Origin: Pezicula radicicola | Taxonomy: Eukaryota > Ascomycota > Leotiomycetes > Helotiales > Dermateaceae | NCBI GenBank assembly: GCA_003008705.1 | Contig: PDUO01000028.1 | Coordinates: 131,214-195,213 of the forward strand | Direction: 5' to 3' | Length of the DNA: 64,000 nt | In this document: one piece after another, positions 1-9,661 of the stretch | Position numbering within the stretch: the first letter of the stretch is position 1 | Layout of the letters: each line of letters begins with the position of its first letter | Translations under genes and position numbers: made by a program | Notes under the pieces: generated by a model | Told to the model about the DNA's origin: nothing | Database searches by the model: none | Seen by the model: only the letters and a program-made list of their open reading frames with translations

Positions 1-855
1 CTTTTAGTTCCACAGGAGTTTTGCATGGGGTTGTGTTGGAGTTGGATCACTGGGGTAGTAGGTATTTGTGTACGGGGTGGGATGGGTTGAGGTTTAGGCG
101 ACCATAGAAAGCTCCTCCGGCGTCATCGATGATTGAGGGCACAAGGCCTGGCGCGTTGAAGTTCGGAGGTGAATCCGCGCGATAGCGGGACCAAAGAGTC
201 TTTAACGAGAGGCTGAACCTGCACGACGCGTAGAAGGTGAAGCGCAGGTAACAAAATGCCAGACAAAGATTCGATGGGGAGCTTGCAAAAGAGCTGGTGC
301 TCCTGAAATTCACCTTACGGAGCTTTCAAGTGGCATCAACTAAGAACTTCCAATCGCAGAAGAGGTGGGGCGAGTGCCGCTAAACTCAGGCTTATGTCAG
401 CGACGCAAATTTACTCCACCACCGGCACCACCACCATCACCTTAGACCTGACCAGAAAGGGCACATGAGAGAGCCTTGTGAGTTCAGTTCGTTTGAGGGC
501 CGCATCACCTACCTTAGCTACTTCTACATAAATTTAAAAGTAAGGTACAGAAAATTCGGAAAATAGTCACCACGCACCCCGTCCGTCATACGATAGATAA
601 TCTACGTACCATAATAATCGACGCAATTAACATAATTCAGCTGCTGTCCGTCGACCATCAATCACGCCAAGATTCAGCAGCCAAAGTTAAAAGCCGGGAT
701 TGAGGTCAGCTAGCTAGCTACCTTACTAAAGAGAAACTTGGATAACACACTACACTATACTATCTCCTCCTTCAGAACTCTTTACCTTTCATCTGGACCT
801 CTTTGTGTCTCGGTGTGTCTTGCTCTCCTAGCGCAATTTCAAGCACCCTGCAAAG
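1..855. other. Left-edge intergenic region with one doubtful ORF
   Basis: No gene is recognised here. An 88-residue open frame on the minus strand (313 to 47) begins with a Ser/Phe-rich stretch and ends in a Pro/Asn-rich tail. It has no family motif that I know and could be a chance ORF or an exon of a gene extending left. The stretch from about 480 to 855 is the presumed promoter and 5' UTR of the Pop3 gene. It includes a short run of the tetramer gcta around 707-720. Confidence 0.3.
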
Positions 856-1734
856 ATGGAGCAAAAACCAAAGACCGTTTTCCAGCTTGATTCACCCTTC
901 ACATCTACTCCATGGTTAGTCAAAGGGGCATCACTCTAGCGTCTACCCCCTCAAAGACTGATGCAAAATAGGCCTCAATTATCTGAAGAAAGTCAGGACA
1001 CAATCTTGGAGCTTCTTTGCAATACTCTGTCTCCCATCGGCCGACACCGCGAGCATCACATCATCCCATCGAAAGGCAAGCGTAGCAAAAAGCGCAAGCG
1101 CCAAGAGGTCAAAGTGAAGGGCGGGACCCGTGTTGCAAGCCCACCACCACCCCCAGAAATTTCTAGCTCTGTGGTTGTTGGTCTAAGGAGCATTACAAGG
1201 GTGCTGGAGTTTTCATCCCAAAAATCAAAACCACCAAAATTGTCCAGTGCAACAGATTCTGAAGGCACTGATGGCATTTCGCCGTCTCCTGATAATGCAA
1301 CTACCGAGAGTGCTCAACAGAACAACATCACCAAGTTAACCCAGGGTCATTTGACTCCTCCAATGCAAGGCCATTTCTCAGCCATCTTTGTTCTACGCTC
1401 TTCTCAGCCAGCAATACTCCATTCTCACTTGCCACAGCTTGTTGCCACTTCTTCACTCGCATATCCAGAACTGCAGCCTACCAAGCTTGTTCAGCTGCCA
1501 AAAGGCTGTGATGCTCGCATTTGTGCAGCTCTTGGGCTACAGAGAGTATCATTCATCGGGATCTTGGAAGGCACACCTTGGGCCAAAGCTCTTTTAGATG
1601 CGGTACGAGAGAAAGTTCCAGATATCGAAGTGCCGTGGTTGAAAGAGGTAGTCTCTGAAACCTATCGGCCGTTGAACATCAAAGCTATTGAGACGTTTCA
1701 ATCTACCGTGAAGAAAGCGACAAAGGGGACTTGA
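856..1734 (+). CDS. POP3: RNase P / RNase MRP subunit Pop3-like protein
   Basis: Model: exons 856-914 and 972-1734, 273 residues. The 57-nt intron has GTTAGT at its 5' end and AATAG at its 3' end. Splicing joins TPW to PQLSEESQDTILE without a frame break, so the downstream ATG at 961 is not the real start. The early segment LLCNTLSPIGRHREHH is the conserved opening of fungal Pop3. It is followed by a lysine-rich stretch (GKRSKKRKRQ), a low-complexity middle, and a C-terminal half with LHSHLPQL, a leucine-rich KGCDARICAALGLQR segment and IEVPWLKEV. In yeast, Pop3 is a protein subunit of the nuclear RNase P and RNase MRP ribonucleoproteins that process pre-tRNA and pre-rRNA. The length fits filamentous-fungal homologues. 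The assignment rests on recognised sequence similarity only. Confidence 0.8.
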
Positions 1735-2396
1735 TGGACTATTATTGCCCAATGGAGCGCCCATGTTATAGATAGAAGAGGGAATGAACGAAATTCCGCT
1801 TGCTAAAGGTAGTATCTATTTCTGCTACGATCGTAGTGGGGTTTGTTTTGCATCGAGCTGTCGTGCACCCTCTGTTGCCAAATTACAATTTTGTCTTGCT
1901 TATCAGTAATGTCAATGTCTATGACATAGTAGTTGCCTCTTTGTTTATGAACACACTAAGCTTACTCTCTATTAGGGAAGCAGTCAATGAAGGCACTTTT
2001 ACAGGAAGGCTTTTATCACTGTTCTTCGAAATACACTCACTTAAGATACTTCCAGCATTGGGCAGGAAATGGGACACCATGCTAGAGAAATCTATGTCTA
2101 AAGAATTTTAAGAATCCAGAGGCCATGTTATAAAGATTATTTGTAAAAGAAGGAAATACTCCATTTGCCGGGGTACTTTTCTGCCTTTGAACACTACCTG
2201 CACTGTTTTCCCTTCTGCCACCAGATATAAGTAAGCTACGCTTTGCGAATTAACGCCTCACGGTTACATACAACACCAACATCTCTCTACTTTCAGACAG
2301 AGAATCTTACCGCTACATCTCTCTCGCTGATCACCCTCAAAACCCGAATATCACCTCTCAATTTGCAGGCATCGTTTTCCAAAACTTTTCGCAAAA
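1735..2396. other. Intergenic: Pop3 3' region and promoter of the next gene
   Basis: A 103-residue open frame at 1800-2111 (+) is hydrophobic and matches no family I recognise. I treat it as chance. A pyrimidine-rich stretch before 2397 is consistent with the promoter and 5' UTR of the downstream gene. Confidence 0.4.
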
Positions 2397-3875
2397 ATGG
2401 AAGGGCGTCAATCACGTGGCCGTGGAGATTTTCATGGCCCTCGTGGCCCTCGTGGGGGGTCATACGTTCATGGTACTTTTTCTAGCCATGGAGCAAGTGT
2501 TGCTGGACATGGCCGTGATCTTCAACATGGGCTGGAAACAAACATCGAAAACTCAGGCAGAGCTGAACAAGAAAACGTTTGGTTAGTGATTACTCTTCTG
2601 CACTTGAGAAGGAGAATTGACAAAGTCTCAGGGGTAGAAATCGTCAACTTGTCGGCCAGCTTGGTCTGAGAGATTCAAAAGGTGACAGGAGGTCGGTCAG
2701 CTTTGTCAAGATGAAGGGACCCCCGGCTAGCATTGGTACTTCAGACGCTCCCGATAGAGCACGCTTTCCCCCTGGGCGTAGACTTGAAGATGAATCTGAG
2801 TCCCCTGCCGGCCGCCCAACATCAGAAGTCTTTGGCAATGATACTTCCGACGTTGCCCAACAAGATAGAGAGGCTCCCAATATCCATACTCCTATTTTGC
2901 CAAGTCATACTGTGGAGCTTGTACCAATAACTACTGTACCTGTAATGATGTCTAACGACGCTCGACGAGATGACATCAGTGAGGCCATAAATGTCTTAGA
3001 AACAGGTGTTAATCGTAAGTATTGCTCATAATACTATCAAGGGTTAGGCTAACGTCTAATAGACCTCACTACCACCCTTGCTGGGCTTCAAAAGATCCAA
3101 CGACGCCTTGGTGAGCAAGAGTTTACTTTGGATTCGATTCTCTTTCCTCGATCATACCCTTTTGTCTATCCATGGAAGTACTGATTTGTGGCGCAATCTA
3201 GCATTAATGGCTGCTTCTGCCATTTCTGCTCCGGGGACCGCTCCCAGCCCTATTGGAACAACATCAGACCTGTGCCAAAACCTGATAGATGAATACAATC
3301 CTCCACTACGAGCTACGGTCCTGAATCCTGACGTGGATCCCTCTCGTCCTACGCCTTCTAAGCCCAACCGTCATGTACCAGATCCCTCAGCGAGACAAAT
3401 TGCTGAATTAGTGAAGAAAGACCACAACAGTACGACGAGGGTTGAAGGCTTGGGTGATTCGGTGTGGGCATTCAACCAGGGTCATCAAGACCCTGCGCTT
3501 AAACCCAACATCACTGAGTCTGCGCAAAAGGGACGAACCAATTCCGCGTCGACAAATCCCCCAAACGTCAAAGACAATCGTGGTACCTCAGGCCAGAAAC
3601 AAAAGTCCCGAGAAGATAAATTCCAGAAGCGTGACCGCACGCAAGCACCAGAAGACCAGTTTCCTAATGCCAACCGCGGCGACTCAGGCTGGGGTAGAAG
3701 TTCTGGGATGCAGCCCGCTTCAAACGAGAGCCAAAATGTAGGAGCGCAAGTGGATAAGAAAGAGGAAGGGAACGCAATGGGAGGGGAATGGCCATTAACG
3801 GAAGGGATAGAAGATGAGACAGAGAAAGGAAATACAGGAGAACCGTGGGACAAAAGTTTAGGAACCGAATGGTGA
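2397..3875 (+). CDS. RG-rich, intrinsically disordered hypothetical protein
   Basis: Four-exon model: 2397-2581, 2632-3014, 3063-3110, 3202-3875; 429 residues. Introns are GTTAGT..CTCAG (50 nt), GTAAGT..AATAG (48 nt) and GTGAGC..TCTAG (91 nt). The frame stays open only when all three are removed, which supports the model. The N-terminus is an arginine/glycine patch (MEGRQSRGRGDFHGPRGPRG) like RGG RNA-binding segments. A short helical stretch HLTTTLAGLQKIQRRL lies near residue 190. After it comes a segment with APGTAPSPIG, and then a long polar, charged tail rich in Lys, Asp, Glu, Asn and Gln. No folded domain, signal peptide or membrane segment is evident. An RNA-associated role is only a guess from the RG-rich start. 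The internal ATGs at 2711 and 3078 are not needed as starts. Confidence 0.55.
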
Positions 3876-5007
3876 TAAGCCTCAGGCCTGGTGGATATTG
3901 GATTTATTTTCTACTTCTGGACTTTTGCGATTTCGAAGTTCGGTAGTTGTCTGCTACAGGGACCTTTGCTTGACTCTCCAGTACTCGCAGTAAAAGGGCT
4001 GCTTCGTTGTTTGGATTGTTTTCCGGATTAAAGGGTTGTGTTTTGGGTATGCGGAGTTGATATTTGTGGTTTCTTGGTTTTTCTGTGGTGGGGTATGCAG
4101 TGTTTGTGTATCGGAGTTTATTTTTGTCTGCCTTATTCAATGAGGTTGGACGGCGTTCAGCCAATAGACAGGCCCCTGTAACGTGCGCTGTTATCAGTCC
4201 AGTGGCTGTTAAGACTATTCAGCAACTTCAGCTTTGCTGTATCTTTGCTGTTCCACTACCAAGCATAGAGGAGTCTTCTATCTCACGTTTTGTAGCCCTC
4301 AGCCTGGTGCCCTAGCCTTTGTGTTCCCGTAGTCAGGAAAGGCAGACATCACGGAAAGTTGCGTGAAGTACCAAGGTGTATTAGGAAATGAAAGTTACGA
4401 AGCGCTCTCGTTGCCTTGGCTTCGAATTATGTCCAATGACTCGGCTTCCAGGCCCACCATCTCAAGTGTGCTGCTTGCTCGGGCGGCCTGAAGATATCTT
4501 AGCTACATTTACCTCGATATTGCGTTGAACGGTGCTGATATCCATCTCTGGGTACAATTCCGGTTTACATGTGAATTGTGTGTGGCCGTTCAATAGTATT
4601 TCAAGGCTTCTTTACATCTACGGCGCCAGCAGCTAGCTGTCTTTAGTTGAGCTTCGCTGACAAGTTATGCGCTTGGTTCAGGAACGGCGGGACATGGCAG
4701 TAGTTCTCCTGGATGTCTTAGATATTATCGTTCATCTTGACTGGATCACGACGTAGAATTCAGGAACACCCGCTGTGAGGCGGTATAGCTGAGAGAAAGA
4801 CAAATAGGTTGAACGTTTTGTGAGGGTTGCAAGGACGTCAGCCCGGCGCTCGGATGGGGACAGGATCGTATTGCTAAGCTGACGATCACTGGATTCCTGC
4901 ACCTGACTCTCCCCTCCTTCGGACGTTCATACCGTATTAGGAAGACACGAAGACACAAAAACGTTAATATTGCATCTTACATGCCTTACATATATACTTT
5001 AAACGTC

Positions 5008-5125
5008 TACGAAGGAGAGATTTTTTGCACTTGAGCCTGGTCCAAGCGTTTTAGCTGTGAAATGGATTGATTTGGGTGAAGAAACGCGTGGACCAGGCTC
5101 AAGTGCAAAAAATCTATCCTTCGTA
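5008..5125. repeat. TA-flanked 44-bp inverted repeat (MITE-like hairpin)
   Basis: The left arm, 5008-5051, is the reverse complement of the right arm, 5082-5125, with only two mismatches; the loop is about 30 nt. The core of the arm is a t-run followed by gcacttgagcctggtcca. The palindrome begins and ends with TA, as for TA-duplicating Tc1/mariner-type MITEs. No coding capacity. It could also be a locus for a hairpin small RNA. Confidence 0.7.
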
Positions 5126-5131
5126 CTGGTT

Positions 5132-5150
5132 CAGTACAGTACAGTACAGT
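5132..5150. repeat. Short CAGTA pentanucleotide array
   Basis: About four copies of cagta in tandem, followed by a degenerate copy near 5153-5162. It sits directly after the hairpin and is the reverse complement of the longer array at 5506-5542. Confidence 0.85.
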
Positions 5151-5505
5151 CCAATACAGTAGTTTCGTCGTATTCGTTCTTCGGATGGCAGAAAAGCCAC
5201 AGGCTTGGGATGCAAGGAATGACAAGGAATGACAAGGATTCCCCACCACTTACTGGAGAAATCCACTTCTGACGTGGAGGGCTTGAGAGCTTAAGAGCTT
5301 ATCGAGTGCTACCCCGCCGATAAGAAATTATGGGATTGCTCAGCAGAGGTTTGGCCCTCAGAAGACAGGACAGGACGGGAACACGACGGGAACAGAAGCA
5401 ATGCAGGATACGGTTTGTACAGTAGTGCTTACCTGCTTTTGTTTTGACAAGTGACATACATTACTGAACTACACGAAATTCGCCGTGTAGTTCTTGGAAT
5501 GAATT

Positions 5506-5542
5506 TGTACTGTACTGTACTGTACTGTACTGTACTGTACTG
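5506..5542. repeat. TGTAC pentanucleotide microsatellite
   Basis: About seven perfect tandem copies of tgtac. It is in inverted orientation to the array at 5132-5150, so the two could pair over a loop of roughly 350 nt. Confidence 0.9.
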
Positions 5543-6441
5543 TTACTTCCCTTCCTACTTTTCAACGTCGAAGAAGCGACCAAATCCCGGTATTTTACCG
5601 ACCCATCTTCCCGAAAACGAGATGGGTTGTGGGCTGTGCGTTGTTCTGACTCGGTACAGCACAGGATCCATCCTGTATTTCCCCACAGCCACAACCCAAC
5701 GTCGCTTGGAAGCGAGATCTCAGCACGTGTCGTGGTTGCGGGGATATGCATTCCTTCGCACAACCTTCTTCCAACACCCTACCAATCACCTGGGTGCGCA
5801 TCCCTTACCGCTGCTACTTTGCTAAAGAGAACTCATCGCATGTCGCATGATCGCAAGTGATCGTTTTGACAGCACGGAAACACTTCCATTTCCAGCCAGT
5901 CACCAAGATACGTATTACTGTAGGCTGCACTGCAGCTTTGCGGATACACCAGGGTCTTTCACTCCATGTCCCAATCAAAGTACCGTTGCGTACCTACTGG
6001 ATATACTGTTGATTCAGAAATCTTGCATCTGGCGAAAACTGGCGTTGCATACAACCTCGGAGTATCCTTTGTAATACCTGAGTCTAGTGATCACTGACAA
6101 GTATATCCTCCATTATCACTCAACGGCCCCGCACCGAGGCTCGGAAGTCCATCCCAAATAGATGTAGGTACTTGTGAAGTGGTCATCTAGAGTGCAAAAT
6201 TCCTGGGGCCGACCTGTGCTCTAAATGCCCCGCAGCCGTGCTGAAATAAAAGTCTCAAATATATCTCACACGTGCAAAGCCGAAAATCATGAATACGGAG
6301 TGGACGCAAGACATATATAATGATAGACTTAGTCTAGATGCCAGAGATGCTTTCCTCTGCAGTGAGAACAGAAGCATTCTTTGGAGGCCAAAAGTGTCAA
6401 ACATCCGTTTTTAAGAAATTAACGCTTCAGTTACAGCAATC

Positions 6442-8217
6442 ATGAAGTTCCTCAGCCTCGCCTTCACCATCGCCATCCTCCCCACGGCTTTTGCTGCACC
6501 CACAGTTCCAAGAGCTGCCGCGCCAACTGTAACAATCGCTTACCCAGAAGCGACCATAATCGGCAATGCAGGAACCGTAGAAACCTTCAATGGTGTGCCC
6601 TTCGCCCAACCTCCAGTCGGCTCCCTCCGGCTCAAGCCACCACAAGCGATTACATCGCCTCTGGGTACAGTCGATGCGACTTCCAATGGAATGGCATGTC
6701 CCCAGTTTGCCTTCAGCACCACCATCAACGACGCAATTCCTACAGCTGAAATTGGCTTGTTACTGGATACTCCACTTTTCCAAACAATTCTTGGTGCTGG
6801 TGAGGATTGTCTTGTCCTGAATATCCATCGTCCAGCTGGAACAACGGCAGATAGCGGCTTGCCAGTTCTCTTTTGGATTTTTGGAGGCGGTTTTGAGTTG
6901 GGTTGGAATACTATGTATGATGGCGCTGCTTGGGTTAATCCAAGTGTTGCTCGGGGAAAGCCCATTATTGTTGTTACTGTCAACGTGAGTCTTCGCGCCA
7001 AAAGGGAATTGATTTCCCTTTCCTCCCAGACTTATAGAATTGGCTGACCTTCTTAACAGTACCGAGTAGGTGGCTTCGGATTCCTTCCAGGAGCTGAGGT
7101 CAAAGCCGACGGTTCCGCCAATCTAGGTCTGCTCGATCAGAGACTTGGCCTTGAATGGGTTGCGGACAACATCGCAGCATTTGGAGGCGATCCAACGAAA
7201 GTAACTATTTGGGGTGAATCAGCTGGAGCCATTTCAGTTCTAGACCAGATGGTTCTCTATGATGGAGACTACACCTATAAAGGCAACCCGCTCTTCCGCG
7301 CTGGTATTATGAACTCAGGATCGGTCGTTCCAGCAGATCCAGTAGACTGCCCCAAAGGACAAGTGGTTTACGACACGGTTGTTGACGCAGCTGGATGTTC
7401 ATCAGCAAGCGATACTTTGGAATGCCTAAGAGGTGTGCCATACGAAACACTCTTAAATGCTACCAACTCGGTCCCTGGACTTCTAAGTTATACATCTGTC
7501 GCCCTGAGTTACCTTCCCCGGCCAGACGGAGTAGTTCTTACAGACTCCCCCGAAGTCCTAGTAGCAGCCGGAAAATACGCCCCAGTTCCCTTCATAATCG
7601 GCGACCAAGAAGACGAAGGAACAATCTTCGCCCTCTTCCAATTCAATATCACAACCCTAGACGAACTCTCAACCTACCTCCAAACAGTCTTCTTCCACGA
7701 CGCCACAGCCGCTCAGATAGACGGACTCATAGATACCTACCCAGATATCATCAACGACGGCTCCCCCTTCCGTACTCTTGGTCTCAATAATTGGTATCCA
7801 CAATATATGCGTCTGGCAGCCATCCTCGGCGATCTAACCTTCACACTCACCCGACGTGCCTTCCTCAACCTCGCCACATCCGTAAACCCCTCCGTCCCCT
7901 CTTGGTCCTATCTCTCATCCTACGACTACGGAACCCCTATCCTCGGAACCTTCCACGGATCCGACATCCTCCAAATCTTCTTCGGTATCCTCCCCAACTA
8001 CGCTTCTTCCGCCACCTATAACTATTATCTAAATTTCATTAATAACCTAGATCCTAATAATGGGACGACGGATGCGATATATAAGAATTGGCCACAGTGG
8101 GGTGGGAGTCAACAGCTAATGAATTTTTATAATATTGGGGAGGTTTTGATTTCCGATGATTTTAGGAGTGATACTTATGATTATTTGACGGCTAATATTG
8201 CTAGTTTGCATATTTAG
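6442..8217 (+). CDS. Secreted type-B carboxylesterase/lipase
   Basis: Two exons, 6442-6984 and 7060-8217, give 566 residues; the intron is GTGAGT..AACAG. The first 18 residues ([18 protein letters not shown]) form a clear signal peptide. The family landmarks appear in order: [16 protein letters not shown], the [11 protein letters not shown] motif, the oxyanion-hole glycines in [21 protein letters not shown] and the nucleophile elbow WGESAGA. The likely catalytic triad is Ser235 (in GESAG), Glu367 (in EDEGT) and His480 (in TFHGSD). The length is typical for secreted fungal members of the alpha/beta-hydrolase cholinesterase/carboxylesterase group. It hydrolyses carboxylic esters outside the cell; the true substrate (lipid, aromatic ester or other) cannot be read from sequence. 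It lies next to a phospholipase pseudogene, but shared regulation is not shown. Confidence 0.93.
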
Positions 8218-9296
8218 CGGTGTTTTCATTGCGTTGTCTATTTTGGGGGATTGGGATGGGGATGGGAATAAGAAGCATTTGGGATTTGGGATTTGGGATT
8301 AGGATTGGGATATTGTAGGCATGAAAATGTTTAAAAGTTAATTTAATGATACATATGATGAGCACAAGAAAAAGATTTTTTTTAAAAAAAAGCCTTACTT
8401 GATACAGTGATTAGGTACCTAGGTATTACTACTATTTTGTGTGTTATTTGAACAATCACCTCGCTTAACCAACTAGGTAGCGCTCTCACCCACCTAAGTA
8501 TAAAACCCAAAATAACAAATCCACCACTCAACGAGAGCAAACACCTGTAAATCGCCACAGTTGTACTCCGACAAGCTCACCAAAAAGCTTCGAAGACTAA
8601 TAACCTCGAATCGAACTCTTGTAACCGACAAAAAGCCCTATACGGCCAATTTTCCGACCAATCGTCTTAAATAATTGCCTTGGAAAGAAAAGCAATGCTT
8701 TCAATTGAAAGTTCCGAGAGAGAGGTTACCGCTAAATACAAAAAATCAGTTCGCCTGGTTTCTGTTTCTACAGTTTTGCTGTTTTTGTCTTTTTTTTTAG
8801 GCAGTGGCAGCAGCTCGCTTAATTTATTTTTGGTTCTGGGGTGAATTTTGATGGGGAACGTATTTACCTTTCACCATTTTTTTGTTTGTTTGTTTGTTTA
8901 TTCTGAAATCTTGGTGTAGAAGCGGTGAGCTCTTTGTGACAATGGAGCTTTTGTGCGCCGTTTGGAAAGTGCTCGCAATGCGGGTGGGTGCTCGCAATGC
9001 GGGTGGGTGCTTGTTTGTTTGTTTGTTAACCGAGCTATTTACTCGCTATTGCAGGTGTAGCTATCGCCCTCGCCTTCACCTTCCCCAAAGCTTCGCGGTG
9101 TATATACAAAGGAATTAATATTAGGTCAAGTTCCATTGCCGATTACTTTTACTAACAATCTTCAATAGTCGGACTACTTCAGTTAAATGCTTTATTCGGT
9201 CTACGCACTGTCATGACACATCAAAAGAATTTGCTTCTCAGAAACGGCAATAATTCCTACAGATCCCAAATTCTCCACACACATAAACGCCGCATC
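8218..9296. other. Intergenic region with simple repeats
   Basis: No supported gene. It contains short gggattt-type repeats just after the esterase (about 8276-8307), a tract of alternating T and TTTG repeats at 8877-8900, a perfect 19-bp tandem duplication at 8971-9008 and a second TTTG run at 9011-9027. The 78-residue open frame at 8882-9118 is made by these repeats and is not credible. Confidence 0.5.
8971..9008. repeat. Perfect 19-bp tandem duplication
   Basis: The unit gctcgcaatgcgggtgggt occurs twice back to back (8971-8989 and 8990-9008), between two TTTG repeat tracts. This is probably replication slippage. Confidence 0.9.
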
Positions 9297-9661
9297 CTAA
9301 CCATCAAAAGGATGTGTCTGATTCCACTCCTCAAATCCCACTCTACTCAACCTCAAAACCGGATCCAAAGTAGCAGGCGTACTATTATCGAAAGTTCCGT
9401 CCCAACAATACCTCTCAAAAAGTTTTTCTTGCGGCCATGTACCTAGTTTGATTCGGCTGGGTTGAGATGAGTTGCTGGTCGGACTAAGACAGTGTCTGCT
9501 GGGCAATCAACGGGGATTGGTGCATAGCTTGAGGAGATGGCATTTTCGAGGGAGTACTGTGCTTGAGTTTGATAAATTGCTATGATCTGGGTCAGTTTTG
9601 AAGTACTATTGAAGGACTAAGTACCTGTATTAAGCAAAGTCAATATGTGAAAAAAGTACAT
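9297..9661 (-). pseudogene. Internally deleted lysophospholipase (phospholipase B) pseudogene
   Basis: Reading the minus strand from 9661, a plausible first exon (9661-9625) encodes a hydrophobic leader (MYFFHILTLLNT). A 45-nt GT-AG intron (9624-9580) follows. Exon 2 then reads YAPIPVDCPADTVLVRPAT and HLNPAESN, the mature N-terminus of fungal phospholipase B. A TAG stop occurs at 9445-9443. Within about 25 bases, and in another frame, the sequence resumes as FERYCWDGTFDNSTPATLDP and ends at 9297. That is the conserved extreme C-terminus of the same family. The roughly 500 intervening residues, including the catalytic GxSGG and DGG regions, are absent. So this is a relic of a once secreted lysophospholipase, broken by a large deletion plus a frameshift and stop. 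No activity is expected. Confidence 0.75.

Larger units (their letters stand above)
3876..6441. other. 2.6-kb gene-poor region with hairpin and microsatellites
   Basis: Open frames here are short, overlap on both strands and show no family resemblance. The region contains the long inverted repeat at 5008-5125 and two oppositely oriented pentanucleotide arrays (5132-5150 and 5506-5542), listed separately. A short direct repeat of an aatgacaagg unit lies around 5216-5238. The last few hundred bases form the promoter of the carboxylesterase; a tatataat stretch at about 6313 may be a TATA-like element. Confidence 0.5.

Noticed and set aside
961..1734. Open frame starting at the ATG at 961 as the full Pop3 gene
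   Set aside because: The family N-terminus is upstream (856-914), and a good 57-nt intron covers the 961 ATG, which lies inside that intron.
8882..9118. 78-residue open frame
   Set aside because: It is generated by TTTG repeats and a 19-bp duplication and has no protein-like composition.
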